From Bin87 sp965262485 (GTDB lineage Bacteria; Chloroflexota; Dehalococcoidia; Lucifugimonadales; UBA3495), in the NCBI GenBank assembly GCA_965262485.1, contig OZ253540.1, forward strand, positions 62,001-126,000: DNA of 64,000 bases, written 5' to 3'. Under the pieces are notes generated by a model. That model had not been told where the DNA came from and made no database searches. It was given only the letters and a program-made list of their open reading frames with translations. Below are positions 1-8,201 of this stretch, one piece after another. Made by a program: the position numbers and the translations under genes. Position 1 is the first letter of the stretch, and every line of letters starts with the position of its first letter.

Positions 1-43
1 CCTCCTATTTGGAATGGGTTGCTCTCTCTCTCTCCGTAGACCG

Positions 44-373
44 CTAACTGACTTCCGTTGGTCCACCTGCGCCCAAAATTTCCGTCAGCAGGCCATCCGT
101 TTCCCGCTCCGCGGCCAGAATGTCGGCGCGGATGTCTGCCAGCGGGCGTAGGGGTTGGGGCTTGTAGAAGTGGCGGTTGAAGTTGATCTCGTAGCCGATT
201 TTGACGGCGGCGGGTAGATACCAGGCGTCCGGGGCGTAGGGAGGGACTTCCCTGGTGAGGAAAGCATCGATGCCGCCTTCTTCCAGCAGATATTCCTCCC
301 AATGCCCCGGCACATCGCCCAGCCAGGGGACGCCGGAAGGCTTGCAGGCGGGGTAGGGGTGGAGGGCGGTCAT
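44..373 (-). pseudogene. Chimeric fragment: HsdS N-terminus joined to HsdM C-terminus
   Basis: The 109-residue frame begins with a stretch (SGVPWLGDVPGHWE, about residues 12-26) that is the usual opening of type I restriction specificity subunits. From about residue 32 (GGIDAFLTREVPPYAPDAWY) to the end it is a near copy of the last 75 residues of the HsdM encoded at 1437-3400. No target-recognition domain follows, so it cannot work as HsdS. It overlaps the stop of the upstream nuclease-like gene by 4 bp. I read it as a recombination scar left when hsdS was deleted, with the HsdM tail duplicated. A short expressed peptide is possible but no function can be claimed. Confidence 0.7.
83..289. repeat. 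Direct repeat, copy 1 of hsdM 3' end
   Basis: This stretch matches 1452-1659 in the same orientation with scattered substitutions, judged by eye. The copy at 1452-1659 is the genuine 3' end of hsdM. The two copies flank the RusA-like and nuclease-like genes. Confidence 0.75.
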
Positions 374-1011
374 TGAGTCCGAAGGCGTCGAGCCGCTGCG
401 ATCAACTCCGACACGATCTCGGAGCTGAAACCCTCGGCATGAAAGCCGTGGGCGATGGCGTTGCAGACTTTTAGAAGCTCACCAAGGCGCTGAGCGTCGT
501 CTCTGGACATGGCGCCGTGGGAGACTCCGACATCGAGGATGTATTCGCCAGTGGTAACGCGGGTGATGTCCAAGCCTTCTGAGGCGATCAATTGCCGCAG
601 TACGGCCTGGCAACCGGCCCAGGCCAGCAGGAAAGCAGCCTCGGGAAAACCGGCCTCGAGGACCCCTTCGGCCTCCGTCAATTGACGTTCGGCGGCGTCG
701 CCCAAACGTGGTCGCACGGAATCGGGGGCATCCAGTTGTTCCGGCTCCCCAACCCAGTACAGTTGAAAATTCCAACCGGGCTTATTGTGGAGGATTTCGG
801 CCAGTTCTGTGATTCGAGGTGTTTCGGCCAGAGCAGTCCTGGACTTCACCGCGATGACGGTAGTTTCGTCGCCTTTGCTAACGACCAAGTCGGCTATGAA
901 GTCCGGCATGAACTCCAAAGGCATTTCCTGCTGGACCTTGTATCCCAGGCTGCGGAACTCGGCAGCCTTGGCGTGGATGTAGTTTCGTTCTCGTATGTCC
1001 AGGTCGTTCAT
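370..1011 (-). CDS. Restriction-endonuclease-fold protein (AHJR-like)
   Basis: The protein has 213 residues. The N-terminal half carries MPDFIADLVV (about 30-39) followed by VIAVKSRTAL (about 52-61), the spacing expected for the metal-binding D and the (D/E)-x-K of PD-(D/E)XK nucleases, although the position usually held by E/D reads V. I recognise this type as AHJR-like restriction-endonuclease-fold proteins. The C-terminal half (about 105-213) is helical and unassigned. Its ATG lies 3 bp after the stop of the RusA-like pseudogene, and its stop overlaps the chimeric hsdS/hsdM fragment. It is transcribed with the type I remnant, suggesting a DNA-defence or repair role, which is inference. Confidence 0.6.
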   Translation of the reverse strand: MNDLDIRERNYIHAKAAEFRSLGYKVQQEMPLEFMPDFIADLVVSKGDETTVIAVKSRTALAETPRITELAEILHNKPGWNFQLYWVGEPEQLDAPDSVRPRLGDAAERQLTEAEGVLEAGFPEAAFLLAWAGCQAVLRQLIASEGLDITRVTTGEYILDVGVSHGAMSRDDAQRLGELLKVCNAIAHGFHAEGFSSEIVSELIAAARRLRTQ

Positions 1012-1013
1012 AT

Positions 1014-1440
1014 TCAGAACACCGTTTGGTCGGGCGCATCGTTCACCCGCACGTGTACGATGCTGGTGTAGTACAGCAGCGCTTCGCTCGCCATGGTTGA
1101 AGCGTTGTCGATTCCAGGATCGGCGCGCAAATCCCGCTTGCGGCAGATCAGGTCGGTCACAGCTACATCATCAGCATAAACCAAGCCCTTCAAAGCGTCC
1201 AGAATCGGCTTAGGTATGTTGTCGACGTCGATGGGTCTCCGCGATGCAGGTAGGTAATCTCGTCACCATCAGTTCCCTCGTTGAGACCGGGAGGCAGCGC
1301 CAATCCTGGCCGGCAGCGTCGCGGACGATGGCGGCCCACTGCCTGACCAATTCTCGCCGCCGCGCCTGTTGCGATACCGGAGGGCCGGGCATGACGAATT
1401 CAAACGGCAACGTCGTGTCGTCGGACCCTCGGGTCGTCAA
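1014..1440 (-). pseudogene. RusA-family Holliday junction resolvase, two frameshifts
   Basis: Three successive reading frames are needed to recover one protein. The first (from ATG at 1440) reads FEFVMPGPPVSQQARRR, the typical RusA-like beginning. The second holds ITYLHRGDPS. The third holds DVDNIPKPILDALKGLVYAD, the conserved RusA core with the acidic residues that bind metal, then runs to TGA at 1016-1014. In the family these form one protein of about 140 residues that resolves four-way DNA junctions. The ATG overlaps the hsdM stop. Two frameshifts within about 100 bp argue for decay, though indel errors in the assembly would look the same. Confidence 0.7.
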
Positions 1441-3400
1441 TTAGACGCTCCCAAAATCTCCGCCAGCAGGCCATCCGTTTCCCGCTCCGCGGCCAGGATG
1501 TCGGCGCGGATGTCTGCCAGCCGGCGCATGGGCTCCGGTTTGTAGAAATGGCGGTTGATGTTGATTTCGTAGCCGATTTTGACTGCGGCGGGTAGATACC
1601 AGGCGTCGGGGGCGTAGGGAAGGACTTCCCTGGTGAGGAAAGCATCTATGCTGCCGCCTTCCAGCAAGGGGATTTGCTCGGTATCGCGCAGGTCGGGGTC
1701 CGGTTCGTACTCCACCACGGCGGGTTTGCCCTTGATGGTAGCCGGGAACATCCCGTGGAGGGGGTCGGGTTCGGTACGGTTCTGGTGGATGCGTTTGATC
1801 ACGGGCGGGGCGGTTTCGGAGCGTTGCAATTCGTCCTTCATAGCCCGGATGTCCTTGGCGGAGTAAACCTTTTCCGGGTCGGCGCCTTCCAGCCGCAGCG
1901 GCCGCTCCACGGTGACCTTCCAGTAGCCGAAAGCCTGGTTGGGGAAGATCCTGGACTGCTCGGTCTCCTTGAAATCCAGGAAGGTATCGCAGATGCGCCG
2001 GATGTCGGCTTCGGAGAGCTCGCAGTTCTTGGCGCCCAGGTTCCGGCGCAAGGGCTGGTACCACTGGGTAGCGTCGATTAGCTGCACGTGTCCCCGGCGG
2101 TGTTCCGGCTTGCGGTTGGTGAGCGCCCAGACGTAGGTGGCGATGCCGGTGTTGTAAAACATGCGCAGGGGCAGGGCAACGATGGCTTCCAGCCAGTCGT
2201 TCTCGATGATCCAGCGACGGATGTTGCTCTCGCCCTGGCCGGCGTCGCCGGTGAAGAGGGAGCTGCCGTTATGCACCTCGGCGATGCGGCTGCCCAGGGG
2301 AGTGTCGTGCTTCATCTTGCTGAGCATATTGGCCAGGAACATCAGCTGGCCATCGCTGGAGCGGGTTACCAATGAGTGCTCCGGGTCGCCGCCGTGCTCC
2401 ACGATGAAACGTGGGTCCCGGATACCGCTGCGCCCACCCATGCGTTCCTGATCGGTCTTCCAGCTTTTGCCGTAGGGCGGGTTGGACAGCATGAAGTCGA
2501 ACTCGTGCGTCGGGAAGCCATCGTCGGCCAGCGTGGACCCATAGTGAATGTTGTTGGCCGCCGAACCCTCGCCCTTCAGGATCAGATCGGCCTTGCTGAT
2601 GGCGTAGGTCTCCGGGTTCACCTCCTGGCCGTAGAGGTGAATGGAAGGACTCTTGCCACGCTCGCCGGCCAAGTTCTTCATTGTCTCCTCGGCCACGGTG
2701 AGCATCCCGCCGGTGCCGCAGGCGCCGTCGTAGAGCATGTAGGTGGTGGACTCCACCTGGTCGGCAATGGGCCGGAAGATGAGCTGCGACATCAGCTGCA
2801 CCACGTCCCGGGGGGTGAAGTGCTCGCCGGCCTCCTCGTTGTTGTCCTCGCTGAAGCGCCGGATCAGCTCCTCAAAGACCGTGCCCATGCCGTGGTTGTC
2901 CAGACCTTCCAGGCGCACGGACTCATCGGCGTTGAGCGCCGGTCGTGGGCTGAGGTTCACCGACGGGTCGAGGAACTTCTCGATGAGGAAGCCCAGGGCG
3001 CCGGATTCGACCAGGGTCTGGATCTGGTCCCGGAACCGGAACTTCTCCAGCACCTCCTGGACGTTGGCAGAGAAGCCGTCCAGGTAGGCTTCGAAGTCGG
3101 CCCGCAGTTGCTGCTGGTGAGCCCGGGACCTCAGGTCGCGCAATCGGAAGGGCGACGAGTTGTAGAACTCCTCGCCGGACGCCAGGCACAGGGCTGATTC
3201 CTGGTTGGTTACGCCGGCGGCGTCCAGCTGCTGCTTCATCTGAAGTACTGCTTCCTGGGACGGTTCCAGCGCGGCGTCCAGGCGCCGGATGACCGTCATG
3301 GGCAGGATCACGTCCCTGTGTACTTGCTCCGGACGTAGATGTCGCGCAGCACGTCGTCGGCAATGCCCCAGATGAAGTTGCTGATATTCAGGGTGCTCAA
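1437..3400 (-). pseudogene. hsdM: Type I restriction-modification N6-adenine methylase HsdM, 5' frameshift
   Basis: The 624-residue main frame (from 3311) contains the SAM-binding motif DGACGTGGML and the catalytic NPPYGKSW, the hallmarks of N6-adenine HsdM methylases. Its apparent start is not natural. The expected N-terminus (STLNISNFIWGIADDVLRDI) lies directly upstream in another frame, beginning at TTG 3400-3398 behind a GGGAG site. The two join at about 3320, where an extra AC turns the expected YRDVILPM into a stop. Methylase activity would need the frameshift to be absent or bypassed. No complete hsdS or hsdR accompanies it. Downstream genes overlap or abut it, indicating a former operon. 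Confidence 0.8.
1452..1659. repeat. Direct repeat, copy 2 (genuine hsdM 3' end)
   Basis: This is the partner of 83-289 and encodes the last 70 or so residues of HsdM. Recombination between such copies would delete the intervening RusA-like and nuclease-like genes. Confidence 0.75.
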
Positions 3401-3457
3401 ATGACTATCTCCCGTATGCCTCACCGACGGTTTTAAGTTAGCGCCGTGCCTGGCGGT

Positions 3458-4801
3458 TCAGCCTTTGCCCACCGCCGCCTGACCCAGCACACTCATCAAC
3501 TGCCCCACGTCGTCAATGCGCTCCAGGTTCTCCAGTATTTCCAGCGTGCGCTCGGTGTCGGCTTCGGAAAGGGCGCGACGGAAGCAGTCGCGTACCTTTT
3601 CCAGGCGCTGATCCCGGGACATGGGGTTGCCCGCCGACCCGCGGAAGGCGGCGCATTCGGCGCTGACGGTTGTTCCGTCTTTGAGCAAAGCGGTGGCGAG
3701 TGTGGCGCCGGATTCGGGGCCTTCCGGTTCCACCCGGATGCGACCCAGCATTTCCTCCATGTCCGGGGAGAAGCGGCGGGCGTCAGTGAAAGTGTCGATG
3801 CCCACCCACCCGTCCAGCAGGGCGGCGGCGGCGCAGTATTCCACGCTGAACTTGCCGTCCAGTCCGCTGCGGGGCGCCGGCCCCGAATGGCCCCGTCCCC
3901 GGCGGTGAATGGTCACCTGCTCGATGTCGTGGGGGTCGAGGCCGTTCTGTTCGCGCAGGTTCAGCGCCGCCTCGATGGCGTTCTGCATATAGACCTGAGC
4001 GGGGAACCGCTTGATGTCAAAGCCTGGGTCGAGCAGACGCCACGACGCGCCCAGGCCGCCGGTGGCCACGTCCCAGTTGAAGCTGCCCCCGAACAGGGCA
4101 GCCGCATAACCCACGGGAGATTCCAGCGCCTCTTCGCTGGCGGTGTAGCCCATGCCGGCCAGGATGGCCGCCTCGGCGCCCATGCGGGCGGCGTTGCCCG
4201 GGTGGGTGGACTTGACCATGGTGCCCGTGTTGGCGGTGAGGCCGCCGGTGCGAGAGGCGGCGATGCCCAGGGCCATCAGGGTTTGCCCGGCGTCCAAGCT
4301 CAGGGTCTTGGCTGCTGCCGCTGCGCCCCCCAGGGGACCCACCAGGCCCGGCGGATGATAGGCGGGAGCGGTGGCCGGCGCTGAAGCGGCCCGCAACCGC
4401 CCCTGGATTTCCCATCCCAACACGTAGGCGGTGATGACTCGCTCGCCTGGGGTGTGGTGGTGTTCCGCCAGCGCCAAGGCCGCCGGCAGGCAGGATGAGG
4501 TGCCGTGGGTGGGCGGAAACCCCTGGATCTCGTAGTCCAGGCAGTGGCCGAAGACCCCGTTCGCGAAGGCGGCGGCCGGCGGGTTGGTCTGGTAGCCCCA
4601 ACCTACCACCGAGGCCTGGGGCGATCCGCCGGCGTCGCGCACGTAGCGGCCGATGATGTCGGCCAGTTCCTGAACCGAACCCGCGACCATGTTGGCCACC
4701 CCGTCCAGGATGGCGATTTTGGCCGCTTCCACCACCGGAGGCGGCAGGTTTTCAAACTCGGTGTCGGCAATAAACTGGGCCAGGGTTCGTGTTGCGCTCA
4801 T
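3458..4801 (-). CDS. MmgE/PrpD family protein
   Basis: This 447-residue protein is full length for the MmgE/PrpD family, which includes 2-methylcitrate dehydratase and cis-aconitate decarboxylase. Family signatures are visible: AKIAILDGVANMVAG near residue 27, NGVFGHCLDYEIQGFPPTHG near residue 80-100, MVKSTHPGNAARMGAEAA near residue 195, and a C-terminal lid with TLATALLKDGTTV. GAGG precedes the ATG by about 10 bp. Dehydratase or isomerase activity on a hydroxy-acid is likely, but the substrate cannot be read from sequence. It stands alone, convergent to nothing obvious, with a degenerate repeat on its 5' side. Confidence 0.85.
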   Translation of the reverse strand: MSATRTLAQFIADTEFENLPPPVVEAAKIAILDGVANMVAGSVQELADIIGRYVRDAGGSPQASVVGWGYQTNPPAAAFANGVFGHCLDYEIQGFPPTHGTSSCLPAALALAEHHHTPGERVITAYVLGWEIQGRLRAASAPATAPAYHPPGLVGPLGGAAAAAKTLSLDAGQTLMALGIAASRTGGLTANTGTMVKSTHPGNAARMGAEAAILAGMGYTASEEALESPVGYAAALFGGSFNWDVATGGLGASWRLLDPGFDIKRFPAQVYMQNAIEAALNLREQNGLDPHDIEQVTIHRRGRGHSGPAPRSGLDGKFSVEYCAAAALLDGWVGIDTFTDARRFSPDMEEMLGRIRVEPEGPESGATLATALLKDGTTVSAECAAFRGSAGNPMSRDQRLEKVRDCFRRALSEADTERTLEILENLERIDDVGQLMSVLGQAAVGKG

Positions 4802-4920
4802 GGGGTTGGTACCTCGCAGGTCGCTGGGATAACGTCAAAGCAGGAAGTGCCACTAATATTACAACGACAACCGGCAAAGGTGAGACCGAATCTGCCAGGG
4901 GTTTTTCGGTTTTCGGTTTC

Positions 4921-5001
4921 ATTGCAACCCCATATTTGATGTGGAGGTGGCAATCACGTCGGGTTAACGGTCACCCTTCCGGGTACGAGATCGCCATGTC
5001 C
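4921..5001. repeat. Degenerate family B repeat
   Basis: The sequence resembles the family B element at 7993-8112: a half-site ending in GGTGGCAATC followed by a diverged mirror half. The stretch 4802-5076 holds no gene I can support apart from this relic and the promoter that follows. Confidence 0.4.
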
Positions 5002-5076
5002 CTGACCTTCTTGCGATGAAAAACTGGATACGGGTGCGCGCCAGATGGAGGATGTCCCAATACATGGGATGCGGGC

Positions 5077-5082
5077 TATAAT
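5077..5082 (+). promoter_or_regulatory. Putative -10 box (TATAAT)
   Basis: A perfect TATAAT lies 28 bp before the first glyoxalase-fold start codon. No good -35 hexamer is visible at the usual spacing. Confidence 0.45.
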
Positions 5083-5110
5083 GTCCCGAAACCAGTTTGG
5101 GGGTGCCCTT

Positions 5111-5521
5111 ATGGCTAAAATCAAGCACATTGCCATCACCTGCGAAGACCCGGATGCGGTGGCCAAGTTCTACAAGGAAGGCTTCGACCTCTTTGAAGTC
5201 GCCCGTAACGCCCGACAGATCCAGCTTTCCGACGGCGACATCAACCTGACCATCCTCAAGTGGAAGACCGATGAGGACGCCGATGTCGGCCCCAATGGCG
5301 AGAACTACAGCGGTATACACCACATCGGATTCCAGGTCGACAGCCTGGAGGATACGGGAGCCAGGCTCCGGGATATTCACGGAGAAGAGATTGTCCGTCG
5401 TGAAGTAGCAGGAGACGGTGAACCTCGTCTGCCTCGCGCCGAGGAGAAGTGGTCCGGTCCCAACGGGCAGGTTCTGGATATATCGGAGCCGGGATGGCTC
5501 TACAAATTGCCCCTGGATTAG
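5111..5521 (+). CDS. VOC (glyoxalase-fold) family protein
   Basis: The start MAKIKHIAI is chosen because GGGGG precedes it by about 8 bp and VOC proteins begin this way; the 136-residue length then fits a single vicinal-oxygen-chelate module pair. Metal-ligand positions are suggested by KHIAIT (His near residue 5), HHIGFQVDS (near 75) and the C-terminal Glu-containing strand. The family includes glyoxalases, epimerases and extradiol dioxygenases, so the reaction is undetermined. A second VOC gene lies 230 bp downstream, separated by a repeat, and may be a diverged paralogue. Confidence 0.8.
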   Translation: MAKIKHIAITCEDPDAVAKFYKEGFDLFEVARNARQIQLSDGDINLTILKWKTDEDADVGPNGENYSGIHHIGFQVDSLEDTGARLRDIHGEEIVRREVAGDGEPRLPRAEEKWSGPNGQVLDISEPGWLYKLPLD

Positions 5522-5615
5522 GAAACTATATCGCGAAGTAGTTCGACAAGCCCACCATGAGGGGAACCGTACCACAGCAACGCTCACCCCGGTTATTTTG
5601 AAGGGTTCCCTTACG

Positions 5616-5727
5616 GGGCAATCGCGTCTTAACCCGTCATTCCGGCGCAGGCCGGAATCCAGACGTTTTCGGGGAAGGCCAACGTTCCCGCAGCGAGATT
5701 TCCTGGGTTCCGGCCTGCGCCGCCATC
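5616..5727. repeat. Family C MITE-like element, left copy
   Basis: The element begins GGGCAATCGCGTCTTAACCC, then contains CATTCCGGCGCAGGCCGGAA and a CTGGGTTCCGGCCTGCGCC end. An inverted copy lies at 6280-6393, so the second VOC gene sits between two inverted copies. Confidence 0.75.
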
Positions 5728-5748
5728 AACCTGAGGGAGGTGAATTTT

Positions 5749-6195
5749 ATGGATGCAACTTGCGTTACCCACATCGGAATCTGTGTAAGAGACATGGACC
5801 GGTCGCTGGCATTCTATCGGGATATACTGGGAATGACGGTCCTGGGCGACCGCATGACCGACCCCACCGAAGGAGGCCGCCTGCACAACTATCGACGCCA
5901 GCGCCAGGCCCGCCGCTGGGTCAGCCTTGCCTACGGTGATGGGGCCACACCTACGCTGACCCTCACCAGCCATCCCGGCGATGAGCCCGATGGGGAACCC
6001 ATCAAACTGGACATGGTTGGCATCAGCCATATCTCCTTCGGAGTCGCCGACGTGAAGGCGTTGACCGAGGAACTGCTCAGCAAGGGCGTTGAACTCGCCG
6101 GCCCCATCGAGTCCTTTACCGGCCCCGATGGAGACATCTGCAGCATCTACGTCTACGACCCCGACGGCATCCTTGTCCAGTTCAATACTCCGTAG
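5749..6195 (+). CDS. VOC (glyoxalase-fold) family protein
   Basis: The ATG at 5749 is preceded by GGGAGG at ideal spacing, which places the N-terminus at MDATCVTHIG and the length at 148 residues. THIGICVRDMDRSLAFYRDI (residues 5-24) is the classic glyoxalase/bleomycin-resistance opening, with the first metal His. GISHISFGVADV (about 92-103) gives the second His, and SIYVYDPDGILVQF near the end gives the strand that usually supplies a Glu ligand; here that position reads V or Q, so the metal site may be incomplete. The gene is bracketed by inverted family C repeats, so it may have moved as a unit. Confidence 0.8.
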   Translation: MDATCVTHIGICVRDMDRSLAFYRDILGMTVLGDRMTDPTEGGRLHNYRRQRQARRWVSLAYGDGATPTLTLTSHPGDEPDGEPIKLDMVGISHISFGVADVKALTEELLSKGVELAGPIESFTGPDGDICSIYVYDPDGILVQFNTP

Positions 6196-6279
6196 CGCAG
6201 GGCAGTTGCATCCTAATCTTTGGGTGCGCCGGCAACCTTCATTCCGACCTTCCCTCCGTCGTTCCTGCCTTCCTTCCGT

Positions 6280-6393
6280 CGTTCCTGCGTAGGCAGGAAC
6301 CCAGAGAATCTTGCTGTGGGAACGTTGGCCTTCCCCTGAAACGTCTGGATTCCGGCCTACGCCGGAATGACGGGTTAAGACGCGATTGCCCTG
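6280..6393. repeat. Family C MITE-like element, right (inverted) copy
   Basis: Read on the minus strand this repeats the left copy closely, from AGGGCAATCGCGTCTTAACC through the central GGGGAAGGCCAACGTTCCC to the CTGGGTTCC end. The rest of 6196-6502 holds short simple duplications (CCTTCCGTCGTTCCTGC twice) and no gene. Confidence 0.75.
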
Positions 6394-6502
6394 CTCGGAA
6401 GTAATCGATAGGTATTCCTTCGCCAGTCATCGAGATCATATATCCATGAGGCTAAACCCATGGAATCAAAGTTCTGTCCCAATGAAATGCAAACCCATCC
6501 CT

Positions 6503-7873
6503 CTAAACCCGTATCACCCCCACCACATCCCCGTTCGCTTCCTCGATGGCAATCTCAGTGCCGAAGGGGCGGGAAACGTCCTGCAGCCACTGCAGGGTTT
6601 GCCGGGCCAGGGGTTCTTCCGCCAGCACCGGGCGGCCTCGCTGGGGAATGGGACGGCCAAAGCCCATGTCTATGGGGTACAGGATAACCTCTCTCAGGTC
6701 GCCGCCGGCGTAGTTGCACACCGCCACCACGCTCTGCCAGAACACCGGGTCGGCGGCAAAGGCGCGGGTGCCGCCGCCGGAGCGAGTGTCCAGGTAATCG
6801 CCGGGGGTGCTGTTGAAGTCCAGCCCGAAACGGCGGTAGGCCTCGTGGGGTAGCCACAGGACGCTTTCATTCTGGAAGATGAAGTTGCCCAGGCTGTAGA
6901 AAATGGGCCGATTCTTGTAAATCTCGATGCCCCGCAGGAAGTGGGGGCCGTGGCCTACGAAGGCGGCGCAGCCCTGGTCGATGGTCCAGCGGGCAAAGTC
7001 CATCAGGAAGTGGGGCGGAGACAGGCGGGAATGGCCGTGGAAGTCGCCCGCGGGCCCGCTCTCGTGGCAGTGGACACCATAGACCTGCCACTCCGACTGC
7101 GTCTGCGCTCCCCGGATCCAGTTGCCGATGCCCAGCCGGTCATCCTCGTTCAGAGCGGTGCGGACGGCGAACTCCTCGTCCAAGATGAACTTGTGGTCCA
7201 GGAAATCTATTTCGGCGCCGTCGTCCGGCGAATCATCGTCGCCCCGGAAGCCGAATTGGCGGTAGAAGGCGTGCTCCTCCTCGTACCCCAGCTCCAGGTT
7301 GGCCCGGTGCAGGGCGTCGAACACGTCCTGCTGCACGTGATGGGTGATGTCGTGGCGCAGGGCGTTGACCCCGGGGCGACCGGCGAAATCGGGGCGGCCG
7401 GCGCCGGCGCGGGACTGCTCGCTGAAGGTGCTGGTGGCGCCCATCACTGCCACCCGGCCCCGGGCCGAGTCCACGTAAGTGGGAGCGCGGGCCTCGTCCA
7501 GGTTGCGGCCGCCTCCGGCGTAGGCTAGGTCGATCTCCCGGCAGTGCTCCAGGGTAGTCAGGAAACCGCCCTCGGAATAGTCGAAAGAGTGGTTGTTGGC
7601 GGTGGTCACGGCGTCGATGCCCATCCACTTCAGCTCATCCAGATTGCGGGGATCGGACCGGGTATAGGTGGCGCTGCTCCACTGCCAGCTGCTCTCGAAG
7701 TCGTGGAACAGCATCTCCAGGTTGACCAGGGACACGTCGGCTCCCCGGAGAATTTCCACCAGCTTGAGGAAACGTGGCTCTTGGAAGGCCCGCATCCGGC
7801 GGGTAATCATGGCGTCGCCGCCCACGGCAATGGAAATATCGCGGCGCTCGGCATCGTAAATCGTTGTGGTCAT
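6503..7873 (-). CDS. CapA-like poly-gamma-glutamate synthesis/metallophosphatase-fold protein
   Basis: The start at 7873 has a textbook AGGAGG site 4 bp upstream, which discards the long upstream extension; the protein is 456 residues. SIAVGGDAMITRR (about 14-26), NLEMLFHD (about 57-64), TANNHSFDYS (about 97-106) and AFVGHGPHFLRGIEIYKNRP (about 315-335) match the conserved metal-binding blocks of the CapA/calcineurin-like superfamily. CapA was named for capsule polyglutamate export, but most homologues are uncharacterised. No signal peptide is visible, so a cytoplasmic hydrolase is as plausible as a surface role. It is a single-gene unit. Confidence 0.8.
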   Translation of the reverse strand: MTTTIYDAERRDISIAVGGDAMITRRMRAFQEPRFLKLVEILRGADVSLVNLEMLFHDFESSWQWSSATYTRSDPRNLDELKWMGIDAVTTANNHSFDYSEGGFLTTLEHCREIDLAYAGGGRNLDEARAPTYVDSARGRVAVMGATSTFSEQSRAGAGRPDFAGRPGVNALRHDITHHVQQDVFDALHRANLELGYEEEHAFYRQFGFRGDDDSPDDGAEIDFLDHKFILDEEFAVRTALNEDDRLGIGNWIRGAQTQSEWQVYGVHCHESGPAGDFHGHSRLSPPHFLMDFARWTIDQGCAAFVGHGPHFLRGIEIYKNRPIFYSLGNFIFQNESVLWLPHEAYRRFGLDFNSTPGDYLDTRSGGGTRAFAADPVFWQSVVAVCNYAGGDLREVILYPIDMGFGRPIPQRGRPVLAEEPLARQTLQWLQDVSRPFGTEIAIEEANGDVVGVIRV

Positions 7874-7992
7874 GTCGCCTCCTGGTTGCATCGGGACACT
7901 TGTTGCATCGAGACAAGGGTGGGTCAGGTGGGGGCATTTTAGCAAATATGGGGTGGTGGATGATTGCCAGCCCGTGACCCGAGCCGGGCAAT

Positions 7993-8112
7993 CTCGTACC
8001 CACTTTGTCATTGCGACCCCGTACTTGATACGGGGGTGGCAATCTTGTCGCCGTAGCAACGGCGGTTCGTCGACGTGTGTACAACCTCATCGAGATTGCC
8101 ACGTCCCTTGAC
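7993..8112. repeat. Family B MITE-like element
   Basis: The left end reads CTCGTACCCACTTTGTCATT, the interior carries the paired GGCAATC/GATTGCC half-sites. It fills most of the 7874-8201 intergenic stretch, where I see no gene. Confidence 0.6.
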
Positions 8113-8201
8113 AAGCTCGGGATGAGCGGGCGCTCCTCGGAGTATGTACGAGTGAGGACCGAAACTCTGTTGTAACGGCTGGCAATCGTGTGGGATACTC
8201 G

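Noticed and set aside
2376..3197. A 273-codon frame antisense to hsdM
   Set aside because: hsdM carries the methylase motifs on the minus strand.
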